Shown: positions 7,513 through 15,075 of the stretch, piece by piece | Position numbering within the stretch: position 1 is the stretch's first letter | Layout: the number at the start of each line of letters is the position of its first letter | Assembly (NCBI GenBank): GCA_934402515.1 | Contig: CAKRTZ010000024.1 | Coordinates: 1-29,943, forward strand | Source: an uncultured Lachnospiraceae bacterium | GTDB lineage: Bacteria > Bacillota > Clostridia > Lachnospirales > Lachnospiraceae | Direction: 5' to 3' | DNA: 29,943 bases | The notes under the pieces: generated by a model | Seen by the model: only the letters and a program-made list of their open reading frames with translations | Told to the model about the DNA's origin: nothing | Databases searched by the model: none | Made by a program: the position numbers and the translations under genes

Positions 7513-8814
7513 CTACTTCACTGCATCAAATGCTTCCTGTAAGTCAAACAGAATATCATCAATATTCTCGGTTCCGATGGAGAGACGAATGGTGTTGGGT
7601 TTGATACCCTGGTCTGCCTGCTCCTGCTCATTTAACTCTGCATGAGTGGTGGATGCCGGATGGATCACCAGAGACTTCACATCTGCCACATTTGCTAACA
7701 GGGAGAACAGTTTCAGATGATCGATAAATGCCTGTGCTTTCTTGGCATCACCCTTGATTTCAAAGGTAAAAATGGAGCCGCCGCCATTGGGGAAATACTT
7801 CTCGTACAGGGCTTTCTGTGACGGATCACTGCTTGCTGCCGGATGATTTACCTTCTCTACGGCGGGCTGTTTCTGCAAAAACTCTACAACCTTTAGTGCA
7901 TTCTCCACATGACGCTCTACACGGAGGGATAAGGTCTCCAGACCCTGTAAGAAAATCCAGGAGTGAATCGGGGAGATGGTTGCTCCGGTATCTCTCAAAA
8001 GAATGGCACGGATTCTGGTAATATAAGCAGCTGCGCCTGCTGCCTGTACAAAACTGATACCATGGTAGCTGGGGTTGGGCTCAGTCAACTGAGGGAACTT
8101 GTCGGATGCTGCCCAGTCGAAGTGACCCCCATCCACAATCACACCGCCGATAGTGGTTCCATGTCCACCGATAAATTTGGTTGCGGAATGAATGACAATA
8201 TCTGCACCATACTCAATGGGACGAACCAGGTAAGGGGTTGCAAAGGTGTTATCCACCAACAGGGGCAGTCCATGTTTGTGTGCCAGATTTGCAAATGCCT
8301 CAATATCAACAACCTCAGAGTTGGGATTTCCCAAGGTTTCAATGTAAAGCGCTTTGGTGTTGTCCTGGATGGCTGCCTCAACCTCTTCTAAATTAAAAGG
8401 ATCTACGAAGGTGGTGGTTACACCGAAGTCTACCAGGGTATGTGCTAACAGGTTGTAAGTACCGCCGTAAATATTCTTGGCTGCTACGATGTGGTCACCT
8501 GCCAGTGCTACGTTTTCGATAGCGTAGGTTACGGCTGCTGCACCGCTTCCTACTGCCAGTGCTGCCACACCACCCTCTAAGGCTGCGATACGCTGTTCAA
8601 ATACATCCTCGGTAGGGTTGGTCAGTCTGCCGTAGATGTTTCCTGCATCTCTTAAGCCGAAGCGGTCTGCTGCATGCTGGGAATTACGGAATACAAAGGA
8701 AGAAGTCTGGTAAATGGGAACGGCTCTCGCATCGGTCACCGGATCCGGCTCTTCCTGTCCAACGTGTAACTGTAAGGTTTCAAATTTTAAAGTTCTCTCT
8801 TTTAATGTGCTCAT
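7513..8814 (-). CDS. metY: O-acetylhomoserine sulfhydrylase (PLP-dependent)
   Basis: 433 aa, the usual length. It is a Cys/Met metabolism PLP enzyme that makes homocysteine from O-acetylhomoserine and sulfide, and some homologues also use thiols or act as cysteine synthase. Visible features: the N-terminal TLQLHVGQ and YGRLTNPT motifs, the GSGAAAV phosphate-binding stretch, LVDNTFATPYLV, and the PLP lysine Lys213 in SATKFIGGHG. The C-terminal SIGTENIDDILFDLQEAF is typical of MetY rather than MetB/MetC. An AAAGGA site precedes the ATG. It has its own promoter (8865-8894), and an inverted repeat at 8913-8935 marks a likely LysR-type activator site, fitting control by the LysR domain encoded immediately upstream. 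Confidence 0.93.
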   Translation of the reverse strand: MSTLKERTLKFETLQLHVGQEEPDPVTDARAVPIYQTSSFVFRNSQHAADRFGLRDAGNIYGRLTNPTEDVFEQRIAALEGGVAALAVGSGAAAVTYAIENVALAGDHIVAAKNIYGGTYNLLAHTLVDFGVTTTFVDPFNLEEVEAAIQDNTKALYIETLGNPNSEVVDIEAFANLAHKHGLPLLVDNTFATPYLVRPIEYGADIVIHSATKFIGGHGTTIGGVIVDGGHFDWAASDKFPQLTEPNPSYHGISFVQAAGAAAYITRIRAILLRDTGATISPIHSWIFLQGLETLSLRVERHVENALKVVEFLQKQPAVEKVNHPAASSDPSQKALYEKYFPNGGGSIFTFEIKGDAKKAQAFIDHLKLFSLLANVADVKSLVIHPASTTHAELNEQEQADQGIKPNTIRLSIGTENIDDILFDLQEAFDAVK

Positions 8815-8864
8815 GGGTTCATTTCCTTTCCTAATTTGCTTGGTTGTTTTCTTTCACTGTCCAT

Positions 8865-8894
8865 ATCATACCATTTCTATAGGAAAAGTGTTAA
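8865..8894 (-). promoter_or_regulatory. metY promoter
   Basis: Minus strand: TTAACA (8889-8894), 18-bp spacer, TATGAT (8865-8870). The inferred start near 8858 leaves a leader of about 45 nt, too short for a T-box or SAM riboswitch. Confidence 0.6.
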
Positions 8895-8912
8895 TTCTTA
8901 TTTTTTTGAACC

Positions 8913-8935
8913 AGTTATAAGTTTCTTCTATAACT
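8913..8935. promoter_or_regulatory. Inverted repeat upstream of metY, candidate LysR-type binding site
   Basis: Arms AGTTATA (8913-8919) and TATAACT (8929-8935) separated by 9 bp. The centre is about 65 bp upstream of the inferred metY start, where LysR-type activators normally have their recognition site. It overlaps the stop codon of the glycosyltransferase-LysR gene. It is not a terminator of that gene, because A residues rather than U follow it on the minus strand. Confidence 0.5.
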
Positions 8936-10751
8936 AGAGCACCTTATTTTCGTATTTCTTTAATTCCTGAATATACTGCTCTCCCAGAGAACTGAGAGGA
9001 AGTTTTTTCTTCTTAATATAGCCGATGGTCATGGTTTCGCTGGTGTCTAAAGGCACTGCAATATACTCATCGCCGTTTAATTCCTGGCAGATAATCCCGC
9101 TGCACAGGGTGTAGCCATTAAGTCCCACCATGAGATTCAGCATGGTAGCCCGGTCGTTTGCCTTGATAATCTGGCGGTAGTCGTAGGTGCTTAACACTTC
9201 CTCCGCATAATAAAAGGAATTCAGGTCTCCCTGTTCAAAGGAAAGGCAGGGATAATCCTGCAGCTGTTCAAAGCTGACCATTTCCTTCTCTGCCAGCGGG
9301 TTTTTCCGGCTCATATACACATAAATCTGGCAGTCAAAGAGGCGGACAAATTCCAATTCTGCCTCCCGCAAAATTTTGCTGATGACTTTTTTGTTAAACT
9401 CATTGAGATAGAGGACACCGATTTCACTTTTCTGGTTCTTCACATCCTCAATGACTTCTGCTGTCCGGGTTTCCCGCACCGCAAATTCGTACTCATCCAT
9501 GCCAAACTGACGGGCAAGGGCAATAAACGCCTCCACCGCAAAAGAATAGTGCTGCATGGACACAGAAAATTTTTTCTTTACCGGACCATTGACACTGTAA
9601 CGGGCTTCCAGAAGACTAAACTGTTCCTCCACCGCTCTGGCATAGCCCAGAAATTCTTCTCCCTCAGGGGTAATAACAATGCCCCGATTGGAACGCATGA
9701 AAATGGTAATGCCCAACCCCTTTTCCAGTTCCTTCACCGCCGCAGAAAGGGTGGGTTGTGAAATGAAAAGCCGCTTGGATGCCTCGTTCATGGAACCGCA
9801 ATCCGCGATGGCAATAATCTGTCGCAGCTGCTGCAACGTGGCGTGAATGTCCCGCCCCGCATACTTGGGTTTATCTTTTTTCTGCTCTTCTCCCAGTTTC
9901 CATGCGCCGGGCAGAAGGGAAGGCATCACGGTGCCATCACTTGCGGAATCCACCAGAAACTTGTAAACCTGCAGACGGTTTTTCTCATATTGTTCTTCAT
10001 CAAAAACATGTTTGTAGAAGTTATTATAATAAGAAAAAACATCCCGTTTCATCTTGATGGTATTGGACAAACTGAGCCCCTGACTTACCAGAGAGCCTTT
10101 CCGTTTCACATAGTAATACAGCGGGTTATGGATCGGGCAGACATGCTCCGCATAGCGCAGATACTCCAGATTAAACATGAAGTCCTCACACCAGCTGATG
10201 GAATGATCCATTCGCAGATTGTGCTTCTTTATAATCTCGTTACGATAAAATTTATTCCACAGAACTCCATAATAAAAATCAGCCGGGTCCTCCATCATAT
10301 ATCCGGCAAATTCTTCCATGGTCAGCAAACCCTCTGCCTTAATGTCGCCCTTGTGGGACACCCGTTCGCCTACCACCCGGTAAAAATCACAGATGACCAT
10401 ATCACACTGGGTACTCTCCGCGGTTTCCACAAAAAGCCGGGTGGCGTCGGCTGCAATCCAGTCATCACTGTCCACAAACTGTATATACTTTCCCTTGGCA
10501 CGATCCAGAGCCAGATTTCTTGTGGCCGACACTCCACTATTTTCCTTATGGATGACACAGACTCTCTTATCTGCCTCTGCGTATCTGTCGCAGATTTCTC
10601 CGGAGCGATCCGTGCTTCCATCATCCAGCAGAAGCAGTTCAAAATTGGTGTACTCCTGCTGCAGAATACTGTCCACACACCGCTCCATAAAATCCTGCGC
10701 ATTATAGACAGGAACAATAATACTTACCATCGGTTTCACATGATATCCCAT
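8934..10751 (-). CDS. Fusion of a family 2 glycosyltransferase and a LysR-type transcriptional regulator
   Basis: 605 aa in one uninterrupted frame. Residues 8-230 are a GT-A family 2 glycosyltransferase: VSIIVPVYNAQDF, LLDDGSTDRSG (41-51), SGVSATRNLAL, the metal/donor motif VDSDDW (93-98) and the acidic pair WCEDF (188-191). After a Lys-rich linker (about 285-300) comes a complete LysR regulator: winged HTH at about 305-364 (LQQLRQIIAIADCGSMNEAS, FISQPTLSAAVKELE) and a two-lobe effector domain to the end. Ordinary GT2 and LysR proteins are each near 300 aa, so both halves look full length. No Met lies at the LysR start; only a TTG (Leu306) with weak upstream purines could restart translation. 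It follows kdgK by 26 bp and precedes metY. The LysR half probably controls metY. A role for the transferase half is unknown. The start codon is uncertain by a few residues. Confidence 0.85.
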   Translation of the reverse strand: MGYHVKPMVSIIVPVYNAQDFMERCVDSILQQEYTNFELLLLDDGSTDRSGEICDRYAEADKRVCVIHKENSGVSATRNLALDRAKGKYIQFVDSDDWIAADATRLFVETAESTQCDMVICDFYRVVGERVSHKGDIKAEGLLTMEEFAGYMMEDPADFYYGVLWNKFYRNEIIKKHNLRMDHSISWCEDFMFNLEYLRYAEHVCPIHNPLYYYVKRKGSLVSQGLSLSNTIKMKRDVFSYYNNFYKHVFDEEQYEKNRLQVYKFLVDSASDGTVMPSLLPGAWKLGEEQKKDKPKYAGRDIHATLQQLRQIIAIADCGSMNEASKRLFISQPTLSAAVKELEKGLGITIFMRSNRGIVITPEGEEFLGYARAVEEQFSLLEARYSVNGPVKKKFSVSMQHYSFAVEAFIALARQFGMDEYEFAVRETRTAEVIEDVKNQKSEIGVLYLNEFNKKVISKILREAELEFVRLFDCQIYVYMSRKNPLAEKEMVSFEQLQDYPCLSFEQGDLNSFYYAEEVLSTYDYRQIIKANDRATMLNLMVGLNGYTLCSGIICQELNGDEYIAVPLDTSETMTIGYIKKKKLPLSSLGEQYIQELKKYENKVL

Positions 10752-10777
10752 TTCCTTACCAGTTCCCTTTTTATTTT

Positions 10778-11875
10778 TTAACGCTGCACTCTTGCGCCCG
10801 CTCCGCCCATGACTGCTTCCACTTCTTTTCTGCTCGCCATTGTTGTATCTCCCGGAGTGGTCATTGCAAGAGCACCGTGCGCTGCCCCATAATCTACTGC
10901 CAGTTGAGCGTCTGCTGTAGTCATAAGACCATAGATCAATCCCGAGGCAAAAGAGTCCCCACCCCCTACACGATCCATGATTTCCAGACCCTTGTAGTCT
11001 TTTGCCTTATAGATTACCCCATCTGCCCAGCAGATAGCGCTCCAGTCATTGACAGTTGCTGTTTTTACCTCCCGAAGCGTGGTTGCCACTGCTTTGAAAT
11101 TCGGATAGGTTTTCGCAGCTTCATTGATCATCTTCTTGTAACCATCCAGATTCAGCTGTTTTAAATTGGCATCGTTACCTTCAATTTCAAAACCTAAGCA
11201 GGCGGTAAAGTCCTCCTCGTTTCCGATCATGACATCCACATACTTTGCGATTTCCTTATTCACTTCCCGTGCTTTTTCCAGGCCCCCAATGGCACTCCAC
11301 ATGGAAGGACGGTAATTCAAATCGTAGGAAACGATCGTCCCGTATTTTTTCGCTGTCTTGATCGCTGCCAGAACCGTCTCACAGGACTGTTCCGATAATG
11401 CTGCATAGATTCCGCCGGTATGAAGCCATCTGGCTCCCAGCCTTCCAAAGATATCATCAAAATCAAAATCTTCCGGTTTCATCTGAGAAATTGCCGTATT
11501 GGCACGATCTGAGCACCCCACTGCTCCACGGATTCCAAAGCCCCGCTCTGTAAAGTTCAATCCATTTCTGCAGATTCTGCCGATTCCATCTGTAGGCACC
11601 CACTTGATCAGGGATGTATCCACGCCCCCCTGGAGAATAAAATCCTCCATCAGCTTGCCCACTTCATTATCTGCAAACGCAGTGATCACGCCGGTTTTCA
11701 TTCCAAAGCACCTGCGTAACCCTCTTAGCACATTGTATTCTCCGCCGCCTTCCCAGGCACGGAACTGTCTCGCTGTACGAATACGTCCCTCTCCCGGGTC
11801 CAGGCGCAGCATCACTTCACCTAATGATACGGCATCATATTTACATTCTTCCGCCGGTCTTATCTTCAAATCCAT
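10778..11875 (-). CDS. kdgK: 2-keto-3-deoxygluconate kinase (PfkB family)
   Basis: 365 aa. It phosphorylates KDG to KDPG, the step before the aldolase encoded just upstream. PfkB features are the N-terminal GEVMLRLDPGEGRIRTARQF with WEGGGEYNV, a mid-protein SYDLNYRPSMW, the GNEEDF segment and the catalytic GGGDSF box (304-309, base Asp307). WxGGxE(Y/F)NV with LNYRP is the usual pattern in KDG kinases of Firmicutes. A GGAG site lies between the eda stop (13 bp before) and the ATG, so the two are an operon. Other PfkB sugar kinases are possible, but the aldolase partner makes KDG the best substrate. The C-terminus EAVMGGAGARVQR is normal. Confidence 0.88.
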   Translation of the reverse strand: MDLKIRPAEECKYDAVSLGEVMLRLDPGEGRIRTARQFRAWEGGGEYNVLRGLRRCFGMKTGVITAFADNEVGKLMEDFILQGGVDTSLIKWVPTDGIGRICRNGLNFTERGFGIRGAVGCSDRANTAISQMKPEDFDFDDIFGRLGARWLHTGGIYAALSEQSCETVLAAIKTAKKYGTIVSYDLNYRPSMWSAIGGLEKAREVNKEIAKYVDVMIGNEEDFTACLGFEIEGNDANLKQLNLDGYKKMINEAAKTYPNFKAVATTLREVKTATVNDWSAICWADGVIYKAKDYKGLEIMDRVGGGDSFASGLIYGLMTTADAQLAVDYGAAHGALAMTTPGDTTMASRKEVEAVMGGAGARVQR

Positions 11876-11888
11876 AGCCTTTTACTCC

Positions 11889-12737
11889 TTATCTCTGCAC
11901 CAGACACAGGGTATATCCACCCGGCTGATCTTTCAGACAAATTTCCATGATATTCTCTTTCTCATCGCGAACGCAGGAATCATAATCAAATTTTGCTCCT
12001 TTATTTTCCAGATGATAGATTGCCCGCCGCATATCCTTTGTGAAAATTCTCATGTTCGGCTGTTTAGTGACTTTACTCTGTTCCAGACCTCCCAGCAGAT
12101 CAATTTCAAAGCCCAGCATACTTGCTACCGCTTCCCTGGTCATTTCTTCAATCCGGTCAAACTGTCCGGCAGACACAAGATCCTTTTTCACCATCCAGCT
12201 TCCGCCACAAGCCACTATTTTATTAAAATCAAGATAATCCCGAAGATTTTTTGCAGAGATTCCTCCTGTCGGCATGAATTTCATCTTGGAATAAGGTGCA
12301 GCCATTGCTTTAATCATGGCAATGCCTCCGCTTTGCTCTGCAGGGAAAAATTTCACCACATCCAATCCCAGATCCATGGCCTTTCCCACCTCAGAGGGAT
12401 TGGAGATCCCGGGCAGTACCGGATATCCTTTTTCCATACAATGTCTGACTACTCCCTCGTGAAAGCCCGGGCTGACAATAAACTTTGCGCCGGCCTCCAT
12501 TGCCTGATCTGCCTGTTCTACAGACAGAACCGTTCCTGCCCCCACCAGCATGTCAGGAAATTTTTGCGCCATGATTCGGATCGCTTCCTCTGCTGCGTCT
12601 GTACGGAAAGTTACTTCCGCACATGCAATCCCACCACGTATCAGCGCCTGAGCCAGTGGTTCGGCATCCTGCACATCATCCAGTGCGATGACGGGTACTA
12701 TGCCGATTTTACTGATCTGTTCTATGATTGGATTCAT
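11889..12737 (-). CDS. eda: KDPG/KHG aldolase with a C-terminal VOC-like half domain
   Basis: 282 aa from the chosen start. Residues 1-205 are a class I aldolase that splits KDPG into pyruvate and glyceraldehyde-3-phosphate: GIVPVIALDD, CAEVTFRT with the base Glu41, GAGTVLS, SPGF and the Schiff-base Lys129 in VVKFFPAE, then MPTGGI. About 70 further residues (LGFEIDLLGG... to GGYTLCLVQR) look like half of a glyoxalase/VOC fold; plain Eda proteins end near 210 aa. I prefer the ATG at 12737 over one at 12776 because AAGGAG precedes it (spacing 11) while the upstream ATG has no ribosome site. It is the first gene of an operon with kdgK and then the glycosyltransferase-LysR fusion. No uronate dehydratase or isomerase is in the window. 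Confidence 0.88.
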   Translation of the reverse strand: MNPIIEQISKIGIVPVIALDDVQDAEPLAQALIRGGIACAEVTFRTDAAEEAIRIMAQKFPDMLVGAGTVLSVEQADQAMEAGAKFIVSPGFHEGVVRHCMEKGYPVLPGISNPSEVGKAMDLGLDVVKFFPAEQSGGIAMIKAMAAPYSKMKFMPTGGISAKNLRDYLDFNKIVACGGSWMVKKDLVSAGQFDRIEEMTREAVASMLGFEIDLLGGLEQSKVTKQPNMRIFTKDMRRAIYHLENKGAKFDYDSCVRDEKENIMEICLKDQPGGYTLCLVQR

Positions 12738-12932
12738 TCCAAAATATTCTCCTTCATTATAATCGATATTTCTCATAAATGCTATTCTATAATTTCCCCA
12801 TACCTGAAAGGAGGAAAAGAAGACGAATCACCTGTCTTTAAAAGTTTTCCCAGTTTCACGGATGTAATACACTTTACTGTAACCAAGCATATCCTTAAGG
12901 AACATGTACCGTACCATTAGGCGCACCACCTG
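12738..12932. other. Upstream region of eda, no clear gene
   Basis: This gap must hold the promoter of the eda-kdgK operon. A TATAAT occurs at about 12753-12758 on the minus strand, but no acceptable -35 stands 16-18 bp away. A 43-codon open frame (12828-12959, minus) crosses it and starts inside the terminator hairpin; I do not call it a gene. Confidence 0.3.
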
Positions 12933-12976
12933 AAAAAGGGTCATCGAAATCACAACCATTTCGATGACCCTTTTTT
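12933..12976. terminator. Bidirectional terminator after the fructokinase operon
   Basis: A perfect 13-bp stem GGGTCATCGAAAT / ATTTCGATGACCC, extended by A5/T5 arms, with a 7-nt loop. It gives U-runs on both strands. For the minus-strand fructokinase gene it lies about 60 bp after the stop. Confidence 0.9.
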
Positions 12977-13033
12977 ATTTTTCAGGCTTCCATAACGATA
13001 TTCCTGCACGCAGCTGTCTGATACCAGACTCAC

Positions 13034-13906
13034 CTAGCATTCCAATTCATCCAAACCGATCTTAATACATCCCATAATTCCCTGATTGTCGTTCAGGCTG
13101 TAGGGAATGATATAATGGTCAAGATCTCTTACATAGGGCGTATCCACATAGCCGTTCAACAGTTCTTTATATTGTTTGCGGATCATGGGAAGCAGCTGCT
13201 CCTGATGCATGACGCCGCCTCCCAGTACAATACGTTTCGGTGAATAAACCAATGTAAAATCCACCAGTGCCTGTGCCAGGTAATAGCTTTCCAGCTCCCA
13301 TGCAAAAGAGTCTGCCGGCAATTCAATGGCCTTTTTGCCCCAGCGCTCTTCGATTGCAGGTCCTGCTGCCAATCCTTCCAGACAGGTTTTGTGATAAGGG
13401 CATCTTCCCTCATAAGTATCTTTGGGATGTTTCATCAGAAGGATATGTCCGCCTTCCGGATGCTGCATTCCATGTACCGGCTTTCCATCCAGAATAACAC
13501 CCACTCCAATACCGGTTCCAACGGTAATATAAATACTGCTGTCCAGTCCCTTGGTAATCCCATAGGTTGCCTCACCGATTGCGGAGGCATTCACATCCGT
13601 ATCCAGTCCGATGGGAATCGAAAATTCTTTCTGAAAGCTTCCCAATAAATCAAAATTTCTCCAGGGGAGCTTCGGTGTGGATGTGATATATCCGTATGTG
13701 GAAGATGTGCGGTCCAGATCCACAGGTCCAAAGGTCCCTATTCCGATTGCATCCAGCGAATACTGGTGGAAGAAATCCATCAGTGCCGGCATGGTTTCCT
13801 CCGGTGTTTTTGTGGGGATCGAAGTTCTCTCCAAAATCTCCCCCTTTTCATTTCCCAGCGCACATACCATTTTTGTGCCGCCGGCCTCCAATGCTCCTAC
13901 TCTCAT
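13034..13906 (-). CDS. ROK family fructokinase
   Basis: 290 aa. It is an ATP-dependent sugar kinase of the ROK family, most likely making fructose-6-phosphate. Seen: the ATP-binding start GALEAGGTKMVCALG, GIGTFGPVDL, the catalytic loop LDTDVNASAIGE (base Asp104), TVGTGIGVGV, and the zinc site His154...Cys169-PYH172-KTC175 with LEGLAAGPA, all as in Bacillus-type fructokinases. Its ATG overlaps the DUF2974 stop (ATGA) and a GGAGAAGGA site lies in the end of that gene, so they are translationally coupled. It is the last gene of the three-gene operon and is followed by a strong terminator. The nearby fructan operon supports fructose as substrate. Mannose or glucose cannot be excluded. Confidence 0.9.
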   Translation of the reverse strand: MRVGALEAGGTKMVCALGNEKGEILERTSIPTKTPEETMPALMDFFHQYSLDAIGIGTFGPVDLDRTSSTYGYITSTPKLPWRNFDLLGSFQKEFSIPIGLDTDVNASAIGEATYGITKGLDSSIYITVGTGIGVGVILDGKPVHGMQHPEGGHILLMKHPKDTYEGRCPYHKTCLEGLAAGPAIEERWGKKAIELPADSFAWELESYYLAQALVDFTLVYSPKRIVLGGGVMHQEQLLPMIRKQYKELLNGYVDTPYVRDLDHYIIPYSLNDNQGIMGCIKIGLDELEC

Positions 13907-15057
13907 AATCCTTCTCCTTCTATTTTTGCTTTCGTATTTTTAAGTAACCCTGTCATTTCTTCTTTCATGTGACATCTGCCCATTTCAAAAAAGGCCTTGA
14001 TCACACTTTTCACTGCTTCTTTTGTCTGCTCATCCAAACCACTCAATGCCGAAAACACCTTCTGCATGCTCTTCATCCAGTCCGCCGTAAAATCAATCAG
14101 GTTATCGGATTCCGAAGCATACAGCACTTCAAACAAAGTATCAACAAAGATACGGATATGTTCCTCATCCAGGGAATAAATCCACTCATTGATGGTATCA
14201 TCCAAAAAATGTGCCGGTTCATATAGTTTACTTACCTTGACGAAGCGGTCTCCCTGCACTACCCAGGTTAATGGGTAATGCTGCATCAGTCCGGTCACAC
14301 TGCTCTCCACAATTTCAAAGTCCGCCTTTTTTTCAAAAAGCATTCCCACCATGGAAGAATGGGGGAGAATCTTGGTCACCCGGTCCCTGATCACATCATA
14401 ATGTCCCTGCTGCAGGGTCTCCGGACGAAATCCCGGCCCGTCCATACTGTAGATCCGGGTAATCTTGTTTTGAATTCTGGGATTACAGTACATAGAAGCG
14501 TAAATAGCCAGATTTCCCCCTTTGGAATGTCCCCCGACATAGAGTGGTCCCCGGATATGATGAGCCGCCAGATTCAGATAAACCACGCTTTTTTCCTGAG
14601 CCGGAACCGGCTTGGAAAATGCCAGATTAAAGTCCTCCTTCCAACCAATAATACTCTCGTCCGTTCCCCGGAATGCCACATAAACTGCGCCATCCGGAAG
14701 GAAAAAAGTAACCGCGGCAAACTGGGTCTCTGTGTCCTTGTCCACCAGATCCACCATATAGTCCAGTTCTATATTCTGAAACCGCCTGCTGTGGAGCAGT
14801 GCCACCCAGAACTCCCTGTTATCCTTAGCATAGCGCTCATCCCGAAACAACCGTTCCCGATCCGGGCTTTGATCAATTTTCCGTATAGTAAGTCTTTCTT
14901 TGTTGCGCCTGCACTTACTCTCCAGATCTGCCCCCGGCACAAGACCGTCAAATTTCAGATAAGAAAGCTGGCACAGGACAAGACTATCCACCTCATTCCA
15001 TTTCTTTTCCTCGAAGGTTTCATTAGTATGACGAATATAGTCGATTATATTCTCCAT
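13903..15057 (-). CDS. DUF2974 (Mbeg1-like) alpha/beta-hydrolase family protein
   Basis: 384 aa, cytoplasmic, no signal peptide. It matches the DUF2974/Mbeg1-like group of lipase-related proteins: an N-terminal NEVDSLVLCQLSYLKFDGLV, the AFRGTDESIIGWKEDFN stretch that resembles the oxyanion region of class 3 lipases, and the nucleophile elbow GGHSKGGNLA with Ser178. DGPGF and a later helical C-terminal part (about 280-384) follow. Activity is not established for the family; an esterase or lipase reaction is inferred from the elbow. The ATG has AAGGAGG seven bases upstream. It sits 18 bp after the 7TM signalling gene and overlaps the fructokinase gene by 4 bp, so it is the middle gene of an operon. 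Confidence 0.82.
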   Translation of the reverse strand: MENIIDYIRHTNETFEEKKWNEVDSLVLCQLSYLKFDGLVPGADLESKCRRNKERLTIRKIDQSPDRERLFRDERYAKDNREFWVALLHSRRFQNIELDYMVDLVDKDTETQFAAVTFFLPDGAVYVAFRGTDESIIGWKEDFNLAFSKPVPAQEKSVVYLNLAAHHIRGPLYVGGHSKGGNLAIYASMYCNPRIQNKITRIYSMDGPGFRPETLQQGHYDVIRDRVTKILPHSSMVGMLFEKKADFEIVESSVTGLMQHYPLTWVVQGDRFVKVSKLYEPAHFLDDTINEWIYSLDEEHIRIFVDTLFEVLYASESDNLIDFTADWMKSMQKVFSALSGLDEQTKEAVKSVIKAFFEMGRCHMKEEMTGLLKNTKAKIEGEGL

Positions 15058-15075
15058 AGGATTTCCTCCTTCTAT

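Noticed and set aside
8815..8933. Possible T-box or SAM riboswitch before metY
   Set aside because: The leader from the inferred start is about 45 nt and shows neither motif; control by the LysR-type site fits better.
9843..10781. A 312-codon plus-strand frame opposite the glycosyltransferase half
   Set aside because: Antisense shadow of clear GT2 coding sequence; no domain or ribosome site.
12806..12820. AAAGGAGG-like ribosome site on the plus strand upstream of eda
   Set aside because: No start codon follows at a usable distance.
11499..12920. A 473-codon plus-strand frame across kdgK and eda
   Set aside because: It is the antisense shadow of two well-recognised genes; the product is low-complexity Ser/His/Phe-rich with no domain.
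12828..12959. A 43-codon minus-strand frame before eda, with a plausible-looking composition (MLGYSKVYYIRETGKTF)
   Set aside because: Its ATG lies inside the loop side of the strong terminator hairpin, there is no ribosome site, and I recognise no family. It might be a gene remnant, but I cannot support it.
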